Below, piece by piece: positions 1 through 8,893 of a stretch of DNA of 42,572 nt (position 1 is its first letter; the number at the start of each line of letters is the position of its first letter). The notes beneath the pieces were generated by a model. It searched no databases. It saw only the letters and a program-made list of their open reading frames with translations, and was not told the origin of the DNA. Location of the stretch: positions 1 to 42,572 of the forward strand of contig JBLHIB010000018.1 of NCBI GenBank assembly GCA_047615865.1, read 5' to 3'. The translations under genes and the position numbers were made by a program. Source of the DNA: JADFAK01 sp047615865 (GTDB lineage Bacteria; Bacteroidota; Bacteroidia; Flavobacteriales_D; Sanyastnellaceae).

Positions 1-1544
1 TTGGACCGATTCGTATCGTTTTGTAAAGCTTGAATTGAGCTTCCATCAAAAGCATTTAGGTCAGTGTCCATTGCACGAAGTGTGCTTTTCCAGCCAGTCT
101 CCAATTTGGTGTTGCCAGTTTTTGAGGCCCAGGTAAAGTCAATAAGGCCAATATAGGTCTGGTTGACATTATTCGAATATTGTGTCTCAACAAAAGCCGA
201 GTCACCAATCAGCAACAAGTCTTCGTCGAACTCATTTTGAAAATACAATTGGTCTTTTGATCCAAGTCGTCTTGTGCCACTCACTTCCGCAACAAGGTTG
301 TTGTCTTTTGAACCGAACTTTCTTTGGTAGCTCAAGTTCAAGTCATAACTCCCAGAAAGGTCCTTGCCCTCATTGTCTCTTCTGTAATTTTCCACCTGGG
401 CATCGTCATTTGTGATATTCGTGAGTAATGAATCGCTACTTGTACCTATACGCGGACTATAAAGCCCGGCAATACTCAAGGTGTTTTTTTGATTGAGAAA
501 AAAATCGGCACCTAGTTTCACTGTATGGGATTGCCGAATTCGAGAGCCATCCGAACTTTGATCTTGGCGGTAGGTGGAATCTGTGAAATAGGTAAGTCGA
601 TCAGATTCTTTCCAAGAAAATTGGTCATTGTACCGATAACTATATTGGCCGTAAATATTCGATTTTTCAGTTCGTCGGCTTAATCCCAATGAGGCACTTT
701 GTTGCATCCCCGGAGAAACAGATAGCTTCACAGAACCTTGAAAACCTTCTAGTTTGTTCTTCTTTAAGATGATATTTATGATTCCAGCAGTTCCATCAGG
801 GTCGAATTTAGCTGAAGGGTTTGTGATCAACTCAACGCGGTCAATTGCATCAGCAGGAATTTGATCGAGAATAGCATCTCTGCTCGATCCTGTTAAGCCC
901 GAGGGCCGGCCGTCAATAAGAACATTAACGTTCGAATTTCCCCGCAAACTAACAGCACCATCTATATCCACCTCTACGGATGGAATATTTTGCAGCACTT
1001 CGCTCGCGCTTGCACCTGAATTATTGACGTTGTTGTCGACATGAAATACTTTTCGATCCATCAAAAGCTCCATTTGCTTGGTGTCTTCAACTACTTCTGC
1101 AGCCTTGAGCATCGTCAGATCTTGCTCCAAGGTAATCATGCCCAAATCAATCTCTTGCCCGGTGGATGGATTAATTCCAATGTCACTTTTCTTATGTGGC
1201 TTGTATCCAATGAAGTCAATCACTACATAATATCTGCCCCGTCTCAATTCGTTGAGTAAAAACCGACCATCTTTCCCGCTCACGGTTCCAGTGACCAAAG
1301 AAGAATCCCGTTTTGAATACAAAGCAACGGTAGCGTACTCTACGGGTTTTTTGGTGTGATAATCGACCACTTTTCCATAGATTTTACCAATAGTAGGGCC
1401 CTTGCTTCCACCTTCTCTTTCTCCTTTCTTTGCTCTGTCTTGGCTGCTTAAGGAGAAGGGTGTAAGTAGGAAAATCACCGCAATTAATTTGAGAAATTTT
1501 GCGGTACACGCGCTATGCGCAAATGATTTTAGGGATTCGTTCAT
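1..1544 (-). CDS. TonB-dependent receptor / outer-membrane beta-barrel protein, 5' part only
   Basis: Reading the minus strand from the ATG at 1542-1544 gives about 514 codons with no stop up to the window edge, so the gene is cut by the window. The protein begins with a basic, hydrophobic signal peptide (about residues 1-37). A carboxypeptidase-regulatory-like beta domain follows (about 52-140: GKIYGKVVDYHTKKPVEYAT, then DGRFLL, then a YYVVIDFIGY strand). A TonB plug domain comes next (about 160-265), with SEVLQNIPSVEVD, VLIDGRPSGLTG and DRVELITNPSAKFDPDGTAG, then the first barrel strands. The plug signature fits the outer-membrane beta-barrel family 3 often seen in Bacteroidota rather than a SusC protein. 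It would sit in the outer membrane; the substrate is unknown. It is transcribed away from the TonB receptor at 1654, with a 109-bp divergent gap between them. Confidence 0.85.
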   Translation of the reverse strand, partial: MNESLKSFAHSACTAKFLKLIAVIFLLTPFSLSSQDRAKKGEREGGSKGPTIGKIYGKVVDYHTKKPVEYATVALYSKRDSSLVTGTVSGKDGRFLLNELRRGRYYVVIDFIGYKPHKKSDIGINPSTGQEIDLGMITLEQDLTMLKAAEVVEDTKQMELLMDRKVFHVDNNVNNSGASASEVLQNIPSVEVDIDGAVSLRGNSNVNVLIDGRPSGLTGSSRDAILDQIPADAIDRVELITNPSAKFDPDGTAGIINIILKKNKLEGFQGSVKLSVSPGMQQSASLGLSRRTEKSNIYGQYSYRYNDQFSWKESDRLTYFTDSTYRQDQSSDGSRIRQSHTVKLGADFFLNQKNTLSIAGLYSPRIGTSSDSLLTNITNDDAQVENYRRDNEGKDLSGSYDLNLSYQRKFGSKDNNLVAEVSGTRRLGSKDQLYFQNEFDEDLLLIGDSAFVETQYSNNVNQTYIGLIDFTWASKTGNTKLETGWKSTLRAMDTDLNAFDGSSIQALQNDTNRS

Positions 1545-1653
1545 TTCAAATCAGTTCAGAGCTCATACAGTTCGGTAACGTAATTCTACAATTCAGCATT
1601 TCTTCCTTCGACGTACTCAAGTTTATCGGCAACTTGTACCAAAATTCTACCAC

Positions 1654-3822
1654 GTGAGGCTATTGTCACTTTTATATTTCACCCTCATCACACTCACTTT
1701 CTGTGGCCAGTCGGAGATTAACGGACTCGTAATAGATCAAGGCAATCAGCCGCTTCCTGGTGCCAATATATACATTGAAGGTACCTTTGAGGGTACTTCT
1801 TCTGACTTAGACGGCAATTTCATGATTTCCACGCGTTTGTCAGGAGATTTTATTTTGGTCGTTGAGTTTTTAGGGTTCGAAGCACGCTCATTTGATCTGG
1901 TATTGCCCGCCGATTCTTGGAACGAGACTATTGTTCTCAAGGAAAAATTTAATGAATTAAAAGCAGCAACAATTTCGGCTGGAGCTTTTGAGGCTAGTGA
2001 TACAAAGAAGGCGGTTGTTCTAAGACCATTGGATATTGTGACCACTGCCGGGGCAAGCGGGGATATTAGTGGTGCACTTCAGACATTACCGGGTACGTCA
2101 ACTGTTGGTGAATCGGGTAAATTATTTGTTAGGGGAGGAGATAGCGAAGAAACCGCAACTTTCATTGATGGACTTCTGGTCTATAAACCATACAATTCGG
2201 CAGCGCCCAATACTGCGACTCGAGGTCGGTTCAATCCTTTTATGTTTAGTGGAACTGTATTCAGTACTGGTGGGTATTCAGCTGAGTATGGACAGGCTTT
2301 GTCTTCAGCTTTAGTTTTGAATACAAATGGAATACCGGAACAAGGTCAGTTGAATTTGGGCATTATGTCAGTTGGTGGAGACATTGCTGGAACTGCCCTA
2401 TGGGATCGTGGAGCTGTGACGGCGAGCCTCAATTACCTCAACTTGGCTCCTTACTTGGCTGTCGTTCCTCAAAATTACACTTGGGATAAGCCAGTCCGAT
2501 CAACTTCGGGAGCCGTCAGTGTTCGCCAAAAGACCGGGAAGGCTGGGATGCTCAAGTTTTACACGAATCTTTCTGAATCTAGTTTCACTCTCACGCAAAA
2601 GAACTCGGAATATGAAGAGGGAAAATTGAAAGTGGACCTGCGAAATAGAAATGGCTTTGCTAACTTGAGCTACTTGACTCCAGTGAGTGATGAACTGATT
2701 ATTAAGGTAGGAGGGTCCTATACTCTTGACCAAGATAAAATAGGGTTGAATAACGACTTGTTCAAAGAAGAACTTGAAGGTTGGCATGCAAAAGTGTCTT
2801 CAATCTGGCAAGCCATGGATAGAATTAAAATTAGGTCCGGCCTTGAGATATTTGGAAAAGTATATTCTCAAAAGTACCTGGCAGATAGCCTAGATTTTCA
2901 GGCTGAATATAAAGAAGTTCGGCAAGCCGCTTTCATTGAAACCGACATCCATTTAACGAATAAGATCGTCGCTCGAATAGGAGCTAGGGGCGAGCACTCG
3001 AACCTTTTAGATCAGTGGAGTATAGCCCCAAGATTGTCAGCAGCTTACAAACTCAATGAGTACAGTCAAATTAGCGCCGCCTATGGCTGGTTCTTCCAAA
3101 ATCCTTTAGATGACTATTTGATTTATTCAACCAATCTCGATCTTGAAAGAGCAGATCATTACATTTTGAGCGGTCAGTTCACCAAGAAATCACGGACACT
3201 CAGAGCCGAAGCATACTATAAGAACTATGCTAACTTGGTTAAGTATGACCCGAGCCTGCCGAATTACTTAACGGCATATGAAAATTCAGGAACAGGATTT
3301 GCTTACGGTTTGGATGTATTTTGGAGAGACAAGAGCACAATCAAAAATGGGGACTACTGGGTTTCATATTCTTACCTTGAAAGTGAAAGAGATTACCGCT
3401 ATTATCCAAATCCGGCAGTGCCAACTTTTGTGAGCAAACATAATTTCTCCTTTGTCTACAAACACTGGTTTAGTAAAATCAGATCGCAAGTAGGTTTGAC
3501 ATATATGTACGGTAGTCCACGCAGGTACAACGACTTGAATGAAAGTGGATTTAATGAAGGAAGATTGAAAGCTTACAACAGTTTGAATATGAATGTGAGT
3601 TTCTTGTTCCGACAGAACATTATTTTCTTTGCGTCAGCCACGAATATTATGGGATTTAAAAATGAATTTGGGTATACCTTCTCAAGCGCGCAAAACAGCC
3701 AAGGGGATTATAGTAAAGAAGCAATAGTTCCTGGAGCAGACCGGTTCTTTTTTATAGGATGTTTCATCACTTTGTCAAAGAATTCAGACCTAAACCAACT
3801 AGATAAGATAAACGATCAATAG
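1654..3822 (+). CDS. TonB-dependent receptor with carboxypeptidase-like N-domain
   Basis: A 722-residue outer-membrane receptor starting at GTG. It has a signal peptide (about 1-18, ending FCGQS), a carboxypeptidase-regulatory-like domain (about 22-100: LVIDQGNQPLPGANIYIEGT, then SSDLDGNF), a plug domain (about 115-230: SGALQTLPGTSTVGE, KLFVRGGDSEETATFIDGL, YSAEYGQALSSALVLNTNG) and a barrel to the end. The length is within the range of non-SusC receptors, and no SusD gene follows, so glycan uptake of the Sus kind is unlikely. It is the first gene of a unit with a periplasmic helical-repeat protein (9 bp later), a 2TM protein and a LytS/LytTR two-component system. That context suggests its occupancy is sensed or that it supplies a ligand to the kinase. 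The substrate cannot be read from sequence. No in-frame ATG lies near the N-terminus before the signal peptide, so GTG is the best start. Confidence 0.88.
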   Translation: MRLLSLLYFTLITLTFCGQSEINGLVIDQGNQPLPGANIYIEGTFEGTSSDLDGNFMISTRLSGDFILVVEFLGFEARSFDLVLPADSWNETIVLKEKFNELKAATISAGAFEASDTKKAVVLRPLDIVTTAGASGDISGALQTLPGTSTVGESGKLFVRGGDSEETATFIDGLLVYKPYNSAAPNTATRGRFNPFMFSGTVFSTGGYSAEYGQALSSALVLNTNGIPEQGQLNLGIMSVGGDIAGTALWDRGAVTASLNYLNLAPYLAVVPQNYTWDKPVRSTSGAVSVRQKTGKAGMLKFYTNLSESSFTLTQKNSEYEEGKLKVDLRNRNGFANLSYLTPVSDELIIKVGGSYTLDQDKIGLNNDLFKEELEGWHAKVSSIWQAMDRIKIRSGLEIFGKVYSQKYLADSLDFQAEYKEVRQAAFIETDIHLTNKIVARIGARGEHSNLLDQWSIAPRLSAAYKLNEYSQISAAYGWFFQNPLDDYLIYSTNLDLERADHYILSGQFTKKSRTLRAEAYYKNYANLVKYDPSLPNYLTAYENSGTGFAYGLDVFWRDKSTIKNGDYWVSYSYLESERDYRYYPNPAVPTFVSKHNFSFVYKHWFSKIRSQVGLTYMYGSPRRYNDLNESGFNEGRLKAYNSLNMNVSFLFRQNIIFFASATNIMGFKNEFGYTFSSAQNSQGDYSKEAIVPGADRFFFIGCFITLSKNSDLNQLDKINDQ

Positions 3823-3831
3823 ATTTATACC

Positions 3832-4488
3832 ATGAAAAAATCACTTCTATTAGCAGCAATGTTAATTATTGGGAGTCTAGCATTTGCCGGAGGTCCCGAG
3901 TATGAAAAAGCAATGGGACAAGCCCTACAGGATTTTACAAAATGTCAAACGGCGCCTGAATTTCGAAATGTTGCAAATCAGTTCGATAGAATTGGCAATG
4001 TTGCTAAAGACGAATGGCTTCCATTGTATTATCGTGCTTACTGTTTCGTAGTGATGAGTTTTGTGGATCAAACGGATGGAGATACAAAGGATGCATACCT
4101 CGACGAGGCAGAAAAGTCAATCGACCGAATGCTTGAAATGGCGAGCGAGGAATCTGAGGTACATGCGCTGCAAGCGTTTTACTACAATGGTCGGTTAATG
4201 GTTAATCCGCAAGTTCGAGGGATGAAGTATGGGATGTTAAGTGGTCAGGCCGTTGGCAAATCTCTGAAACTCGATCCAAGTAATCCAAGAGCTCAATATG
4301 GACAGATCCAGAATGAAATGGGTAAAGCTCAATTTTTCGGACAAGACGTTGATGGTTTTTGCGCACAGGCCAAAATAGCTCACGATAGTTTTGATGCTTA
4401 TCCGCTCGCTACAGAGTTTCATCCGAAATGGGGGAAAAGGGAATTGAAAAAATTAAGCACAGCTTGTAAAACTGAAGAACATGAATGA
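3832..4488 (+). CDS. Exported helical-repeat (TPR-like) protein of a TonB/LytTR unit
   Basis: A 218-residue protein with a clear signal peptide (about 1-19, MKKSLLLAAM... ending AFA|GG). The mature part is predicted helical, with a repeat-like rhythm: YYRAYCFVVMSFV, DEAEKSIDRMLEMA, LQAFYYNGRLM, VGKSLKLDPSNPRAQYG. The last phrase is a TPR-style helix-turn. It is probably periplasmic. Two cysteines (in KCQTAPEF and STACKTEE) could form a disulfide. It starts 9 bp after the receptor and its last 8 bp overlap the start of the 2TM gene, which indicates one transcript and linked translation. I do not recognise a characterised homologue. A role as periplasmic partner between the receptor and the membrane kinase is inference from gene order only. 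Confidence 0.75.
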   Translation: MKKSLLLAAMLIIGSLAFAGGPEYEKAMGQALQDFTKCQTAPEFRNVANQFDRIGNVAKDEWLPLYYRAYCFVVMSFVDQTDGDTKDAYLDEAEKSIDRMLEMASEESEVHALQAFYYNGRLMVNPQVRGMKYGMLSGQAVGKSLKLDPSNPRAQYGQIQNEMGKAQFFGQDVDGFCAQAKIAHDSFDAYPLATEFHPKWGKRELKKLSTACKTEEHE

Positions 4489-4762
4489 TAATAGAAAATA
4501 TATGGATGCTCGCAAACAAGCAAGAGATGAACGAGGCTTTTATAGTCACCTTCTTGTTTTTATTTGCGTGAACATCTTTTTCTTCGTCCTTAACATGATT
4601 CAAGGATTAGAGAACCTTTGGTTTTTTTGGCCAACTTTAGGCTGGGGGATAGGAGTTTTCTTTCATTGGCTAGGTGTCTTTGGAAATGGAAAGTTTCTAG
4701 GTAAGGATTGGGAGAAAAAAAGAATTCAACAGATTATTGATAAGGAAAATAGAAATGGCTAA
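4481..4762 (+). CDS. 2TM domain protein
   Basis: A 93-residue membrane protein. A charged N-terminal segment (about 1-22, KYMDARKQARDERGFYSHL) precedes two hydrophobic helices (about 24-42, LLVFICVNIFFFVLNMI, and about 49-70, FFWPTLGWGIGVFFHWLGVF), then a basic tail (KDWEKKRIQQIIDKE). The residue after the first helix and the W-rich second helix match the 2TM family (PF13239) that is common in Bacteroidota next to LytTR regulators and is also found fused to their kinases. It overlaps the previous gene by 8 bp and the kinase gene by 8 bp. The function is unknown; a helper or sensing subunit of the neighbouring kinase is the simplest guess. Confidence 0.82.
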   Translation: MNDNRKYMDARKQARDERGFYSHLLVFICVNIFFFVLNMIQGLENLWFFWPTLGWGIGVFFHWLGVFGNGKFLGKDWEKKRIQQIIDKENRNG

Positions 4763-5789
4763 GCTGCTTCAAAAATTAGTCGGATCTAATTGGGGACATT
4801 TAATACTTGCCCTATTTGCTAGCGTTATAGCTGCGGCTTATTTCACCGAGGGGAGAATATTTAGCTCTTCAAAAGTGTTTTTATTTGCCACTTTGTGGTC
4901 CGCGACCATATGGTTGACCCAATGGTTTGGCAATGGATATCTAACTAATTTATTGGATGAAAAAGTCAGTTGGATAGAGAAGCCTCTTTTAAGGCTAATG
5001 TTGGGAGTATTGGTATTGTCGACCTATTCTTCTTTTGCTATTTTAGCGGTGTGCGGGGCGTTCGAATATTTGATTAACGGTGGGATTGAAGACTTAACCA
5101 GTTGGGTTATAGTAACAACTTCGATAGCGATTAAAATTTCACTTCTAATTGCAGGTGTTCTCACGGCGCTAGGGTTTTTCAAAAACTGGAAGAACAAAGA
5201 AACCGAGGCAGAAAGACTCAAAGCCGAAATGATGACCTACAAGTATGAGTCGTTAAGAAGCCAAATTAATCCGCATTTCTTATTCAATAGTTTCAATGTT
5301 CTTAGCGAGCTGGTTTACGAAGATCAAAAGCTTGCCGTGCAGTTCATAGGAAAACTGAGTAATGTATACCGATATGTTCTTGACAGTCGAAACGTAGAAT
5401 TGGTCGCGCTAAAAGATGAGTTGGATTTTGCGAAAACCTTTGTATTCCTCATGGAAATTAGGTTTGGTTCATCGTTGAAAGTGGTATTTGATATCGAGCC
5501 AAAAAATGATGAGGTTGTTGTGCCCATGTCTCTTCAATTACTTATTGAAAATGCAGTCAAGCATAATGAAGTTGCCAAGAACAATCCGCTCAAGGTTACA
5601 ATATCAAGAACTGGGTCTATGATGGAGATCGGAAATGTCATTAAGTCGAAGGCTTCCGGAGAAGACTCCAAAGGTATAGGCCTTGAAAACATACAATCTC
5701 GCTACGCATACTTTACTGATACTCCCGTTGAGATCATTCAAAATGATAAGTTTATAGTGAGAATTCCAATATTAACGAAGGGTACATGA
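4755..5789 (+). CDS. LytS/YehU-type membrane sensor histidine kinase
   Basis: From the ATG at 4755 the protein has 344 residues; a TTG at 4737 would add six residues, but the ATG gives the same 8-bp overlap as the junction upstream. Four hydrophobic helices lie in about residues 14-140, followed by a short coiled coil (NKETEAERLKAEMM). The His_kinase domain has the family signature RSQINPHFLFN (His about 174). The ATPase domain carries the N-box LLIENAVKHNEV and the G-box KGIGLENIQSRY. There is no extracytoplasmic sensor domain, so it must sense through the membrane helices or partner proteins such as the 2TM protein. It overlaps the LytTR regulator by 4 bp (ATGA), and phosphotransfer to that regulator is expected from the family. 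Confidence 0.92.
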   Translation: MAKLLQKLVGSNWGHLILALFASVIAAAYFTEGRIFSSSKVFLFATLWSATIWLTQWFGNGYLTNLLDEKVSWIEKPLLRLMLGVLVLSTYSSFAILAVCGAFEYLINGGIEDLTSWVIVTTSIAIKISLLIAGVLTALGFFKNWKNKETEAERLKAEMMTYKYESLRSQINPHFLFNSFNVLSELVYEDQKLAVQFIGKLSNVYRYVLDSRNVELVALKDELDFAKTFVFLMEIRFGSSLKVVFDIEPKNDEVVVPMSLQLLIENAVKHNEVAKNNPLKVTISRTGSMMEIGNVIKSKASGEDSKGIGLENIQSRYAYFTDTPVEIIQNDKFIVRIPILTKGT

Positions 5790-6538
5790 CGATAGTTATT
5801 ATTGAGGACGAGGAACGAGCTGCTAATTTTTTAGAGCGCTCAATAAAGCAGGTTTCATCGGAGTATGAGGTCCAAGCGCGATTGGAGTCTGTAGAAGAAG
5901 CACTGGTGTATTTTCAGCAAAATCCCAATCCAGATGTGATAATTTCTGACATTCAGCTTGGTGATGGATTGAGTTTTGAGATCTTCCAAAAACTAGAAAT
6001 AGAATCGCCGGTAATTTTCACCACGGCTTACGATCAATATGCCATCGAGGCGTTTCGGGCAAATGGAGTTGATTATTTATTGAAGCCTTATTCTAATGAA
6101 GATTTAGAGAAAGCTCTCTCCAAGGCCAAGAAAATGGCAGCCCCTTCTCGAAATAAGCTGTGGGCCGAACTGTCCTATGGTCAGAGCTTAAAGGGAGGGT
6201 TTAAGAAGCGTTTTATTGTGAAGACAGGATCAAAAGTTGTTGTTGTTCCAACGGATGATGTGGTGGCTGTCTATAGTTTGCAAAAGGGCACGTGGCTGTA
6301 TACAAGCTCTCAACGTAGCTTCGATATTGATCAAACAATGGAGTCTGTCTTGTCCCAGCTTGATCCAACTCGTTTTTTTCAGGTTAATAGGTCATGTATC
6401 GTAGCCATTGATGCTCAAAAAGAGATTTACCATTGGAGTACAAGTCGGCTCAAGATTACGTTGAGCGGATTAGAAGATTTGGAGATAATTGTTGCTCGAG
6501 AACGTACCAAAGAATTCAAAGAATGGCTAGATCAGTGA
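5786..6538 (+). CDS. LytTR-family response regulator
   Basis: A 250-residue DNA-binding regulator. The receiver domain (about 1-120) has the acidic pocket IIEDEE, the phospho-acceptor Asp55 in ISDIQLGD, the switch region FTTAYDQYA and the Lys in LLKPYSNEDL. The LytTR domain (about 155-250) has RFIVKTGSKVVVVPTDDVVA, YTSSQRSFDIDQTMESV, DPTRFFQVNRSCIV and RLKITLSG, which are the usual strands of this DNA-binding fold. It is the last gene of the receptor-kinase unit and the only visible transcriptional output in the left half of the window. Its 3' end overlaps the convergent DUF1853 gene by 7 bp. Confidence 0.94.
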   Translation: MTIVIIEDEERAANFLERSIKQVSSEYEVQARLESVEEALVYFQQNPNPDVIISDIQLGDGLSFEIFQKLEIESPVIFTTAYDQYAIEAFRANGVDYLLKPYSNEDLEKALSKAKKMAAPSRNKLWAELSYGQSLKGGFKKRFIVKTGSKVVVVPTDDVVAVYSLQKGTWLYTSSQRSFDIDQTMESVLSQLDPTRFFQVNRSCIVAIDAQKEIYHWSTSRLKITLSGLEDLEIIVARERTKEFKEWLDQ

Positions 6539-7428
6539 GGCCATTTATTGTCCACAACGAACATGCGAAGATCCTCTATCTCGTCGTCTAATATTCTTGC
6601 TAACAAGACCGGTCTCTTGAGCTTGTAAAGCAATAGTTCGATTTGGTTTTTTAGTTCATTTAGACTTGAGCCATCCTCTGTGGATTGAAGAGGAGCGAAC
6701 CACCTGTTTTTGGCGAGAAGATGCCATACGGGTTGATCTCGGTCAAAAATGCTGATTTCTGAAAAGTGCAGCCAAATGCCTGAACTGTAGTTTTTCGAAC
6801 TATTTATTGGGCTTTTATGATTCTGGACTTGATTCACGTGGTGAAAGAAATAACCTTTCATAAAACAGAGAGACTGGTCAATTTGAATTTTTCGTGATCT
6901 CAAGAAATCCTGTGCAGGATTCAAGTTTATATTCCCGATTTGCTGTTGAAGTTTCGTTATCTTTTTATCGAGTGAATCACTGCTATTCGGACCGATCCAG
7001 CTTTCCCAATTTGTTTGGTTTGCGCTGGACAAGTAAAATTTGCAAGCTGCCTCGAGGTGAAGAGTTTTATTCGAGATTCGGTCCTGAATTATTAAATCGA
7101 TTTCTCCCTTCGTTTGATTCCCTTCGATTAGCTGAATGTTGGATGCTAATAATTCATATTCAGGATGATAAGTAAAGAAGAACCTCAAATAAGTTTCGAA
7201 AATCTTTCCTGTCAGCATTTCTCGGTCAGAAGCCAAAAACGCTTCAAGTTTATCAGAGTTTTTATCGAGTTGATCTAACCAATTCTCGGTAACGGGATCC
7301 ATCGATTGATTCCAAATGGGAAGAGATGATTTTGAATCGTCGGAGGAGGGCAGATCCATTAGAGAATGGCTACTGACGATCCATGCGAGATCCCTAACTT
7401 TAGGGTTTGAAAATTGATTTGCCTTCAT
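6532..7428 (-). CDS. DUF1853 family protein
   Basis: A 298-residue cytosolic protein. The N-terminus has the family motif VRDLAWIVSSHSL. The middle carries a nuclease-fold-like core: EGNQTKGEIDLIIQD (acidic residue on a strand), then KTLHLEAACKFYL (Glu and the conserved Lys-Phe-Tyr-Leu), resembling the DUF1853 pattern related to PD-(D/E)XK enzymes. WESWIGPN and DSLDKKITKLQQQI also fit the family. The biochemical activity of the family is not established. The gene is divergent from 7474 with a 45-bp gap, and its end overlaps the LytTR regulator by 7 bp tail to tail. Confidence 0.75.
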   Translation of the reverse strand: MKANQFSNPKVRDLAWIVSSHSLMDLPSSDDSKSSLPIWNQSMDPVTENWLDQLDKNSDKLEAFLASDREMLTGKIFETYLRFFFTYHPEYELLASNIQLIEGNQTKGEIDLIIQDRISNKTLHLEAACKFYLSSANQTNWESWIGPNSSDSLDKKITKLQQQIGNINLNPAQDFLRSRKIQIDQSLCFMKGYFFHHVNQVQNHKSPINSSKNYSSGIWLHFSEISIFDRDQPVWHLLAKNRWFAPLQSTEDGSSLNELKNQIELLLYKLKRPVLLARILDDEIEDLRMFVVDNKWPH

Positions 7429-7473
7429 GGCTAAATAAAATAGATAACAACGACTATCTTTACGCCTTCAAAT

Positions 7474-7713
7474 ATGCGCCTAGTTAAACAAATACCACAT
7501 TCTCATTTTCGAATGAGCATATTCCAATGGAACGCAAAGTACATTTTGGAAATTGAACTGGACCGTTTTAAGCAAGTTTATAAGTGGGGTGAAGAAGAAG
7601 TCGAGTCCACTGTGGATATTGAGAAGTTGCTGACACCTGCTTTCTTGAACCACACGATGGGGTTGTTTTTGGAGATGCGTAAGGGGATTAATGAAATATC
7701 GCAGACAAAATAG
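7474..7713 (+). CDS. Small conserved-looking protein, function unknown
   Basis: A 79-residue cytosolic protein (MRLVKQIPHSHFRMSIFQWN...) with alternating strand-like segments (KYILEIELDRFKQVYKW) and a C-terminal helix (AFLNHTMGLFLEMRKGI). I recall short proteins of this pattern (MRLVKxIPH..F..SIF.WN.KYI..IE) in many Bacteroidota, so I believe the gene is real, but no function is known to me. It lies 5 bp before the OmpH-like gene and is probably cotranscribed with it and DUF4924. A near-match to the -7 promoter motif (TATCTTTA, 7455-7462) sits just before the start. Confidence 0.65.
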   Translation: MRLVKQIPHSHFRMSIFQWNAKYILEIELDRFKQVYKWGEEEVESTVDIEKLLTPAFLNHTMGLFLEMRKGINEISQTK

Positions 7714-7718
7714 ATAAT

Positions 7719-8345
7719 ATGTTGAGTAAAGTATCATTGGGTATTAGTGTCATTTTAGTGGCATGTGTTGTGTATTTGTTCACACAGAAAGGTCAAGGAT
7801 CTCAAGATTCACACGATATGGTTGATCATCATGACGGAGCAATTGAACAAGATCGCGATCCAGGCAGAGCTGGAGTGCCAACGGTTGCATTTATCTTGGA
7901 AGACTCTATACTCACGCAGTATCAATATGTAATTGACGAGGCTCCTTTGCTAGAAGATCGCTCTCAAGCTGCCGCAAGAAGATACAACAGGGAAATGGAA
8001 CAGTATCAGAACGAGATGGCGAAGTGGCAAGATTATTTGTCTCAACCTGGGGCGACAGCTGAAGATCAGGAAAAGGCAATGAATGATATGGCCATTCGTG
8101 AGCAAAAGATCCAGAACATGCAATATGAAATTGAGAAGTTGCAGCTTGATTTCAACTCTGAAGTATTCACTTATGTTACAGAGTGTGTTGAGCGTTATGC
8201 AAAGGAAAATGATATTGATGTCGTAATGAACAAGAATGTTCAGCTGGCCAGTATTCTTTACTCAAACGAGTCTTTTGATATCACCAGTCAAGTTGTGAGC
8301 ATTTTGAATGCTGAATATGCAGCCGACAACAAAGTTGAGGAGTAG
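7719..8345 (+). CDS. OmpH/Skp-family coiled-coil protein with N-terminal membrane anchor
   Basis: A 208-residue protein. An N-terminal hydrophobic helix (about 4-22, KVSLGISVILVACVVYLFT) acts as anchor or uncleaved signal. After an acidic/His-rich linker (about 23-50), the OmpH fold follows: a strand (VAFILEDSILTQYQYVI), two long helices of a tentacle-like coiled coil (about 75-145, rich in Q, E, K) and the C-terminal strand-helix (YAKENDIDVVMNKNVQLASILYS, then DITSQVVSILNAEY). Skp/OmpH proteins are periplasmic chaperones for outer-membrane proteins. This one is longer than typical Skp because of the linker. It sits 2 bp before DUF4924. Confidence 0.82.
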   Translation: MLSKVSLGISVILVACVVYLFTQKGQGSQDSHDMVDHHDGAIEQDRDPGRAGVPTVAFILEDSILTQYQYVIDEAPLLEDRSQAAARRYNREMEQYQNEMAKWQDYLSQPGATAEDQEKAMNDMAIREQKIQNMQYEIEKLQLDFNSEVFTYVTECVERYAKENDIDVVMNKNVQLASILYSNESFDITSQVVSILNAEYAADNKVEE

Positions 8346-8347
8346 TT

Positions 8348-8893
8348 ATGACAATAGCTCAGCAAAAAAAGCAAACTAATATTGTAGAGTTTGTTCTCTT
8401 TATGTGGCAAATGGAGGACATGGCAAGAGCCGCGAACTTTGAGTCGACAGTGTACGGAGGTTTTATCGGGGAGTCTATGGCACCCAAGCGCAGAAAGGAT
8501 GAGATGGATTGGTTTGAGGATTTGAGCCGTGAAATGAAATCACAAGGATGCGAGACTCAGGGCCATGTTAAAGAAGTGGATGACACGCTTATAGAATTGC
8601 AGCAATTGCATTTCAATTTACTGAAGTCAATACAAGATAAGCACTACCAGGAGACCTATGTAGAAGTATTTCCGACTATGGAGGAGTTTCAAAAGCATAT
8701 GGACAAACCTAGTGCAAGTGACGTTGAGTCATTGCTGACGGGGCTTTATGGATTGCTTGTTCTGAAAATGAAAGGCAAAGAAGTTAGCGAGCCTACTCAA
8801 AACGCAATGGATCTATTTAGTAAGATGTTAGGTCTGCTGGCAGCTCATTACCGTGTTATGAAAGAAGGTGAGTCCAAGGTCAATTTGAACTAG
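8348..8893 (+). CDS. DUF4924 family protein
   Basis: A 181-residue, mostly helical cytosolic protein. The N-terminus IAQQKKQTNIVEFVLFMWQMEDMARA matches the DUF4924 family of Bacteroidota, in which the opening IAxxKKxxNIAEYIL-type motif is characteristic. No catalytic motif is visible and the family has no known function. It is the last gene of a three-gene group with 7474 and 7719. Its last 14 bp overlap the convergent histidine kinase gene, an unusually deep tail-to-tail overlap. Confidence 0.82.
   Translation: MTIAQQKKQTNIVEFVLFMWQMEDMARAANFESTVYGGFIGESMAPKRRKDEMDWFEDLSREMKSQGCETQGHVKEVDDTLIELQQLHFNLLKSIQDKHYQETYVEVFPTMEEFQKHMDKPSASDVESLLTGLYGLLVLKMKGKEVSEPTQNAMDLFSKMLGLLAAHYRVMKEGESKVNLN

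Noticed and set aside
1654..3822. Interpreting the receptor as SusC of a polysaccharide utilisation locus
   Set aside because: The protein is shorter than SusC proteins, no SusD gene is adjacent, and the beta-mannosidase is about 24 kb away.
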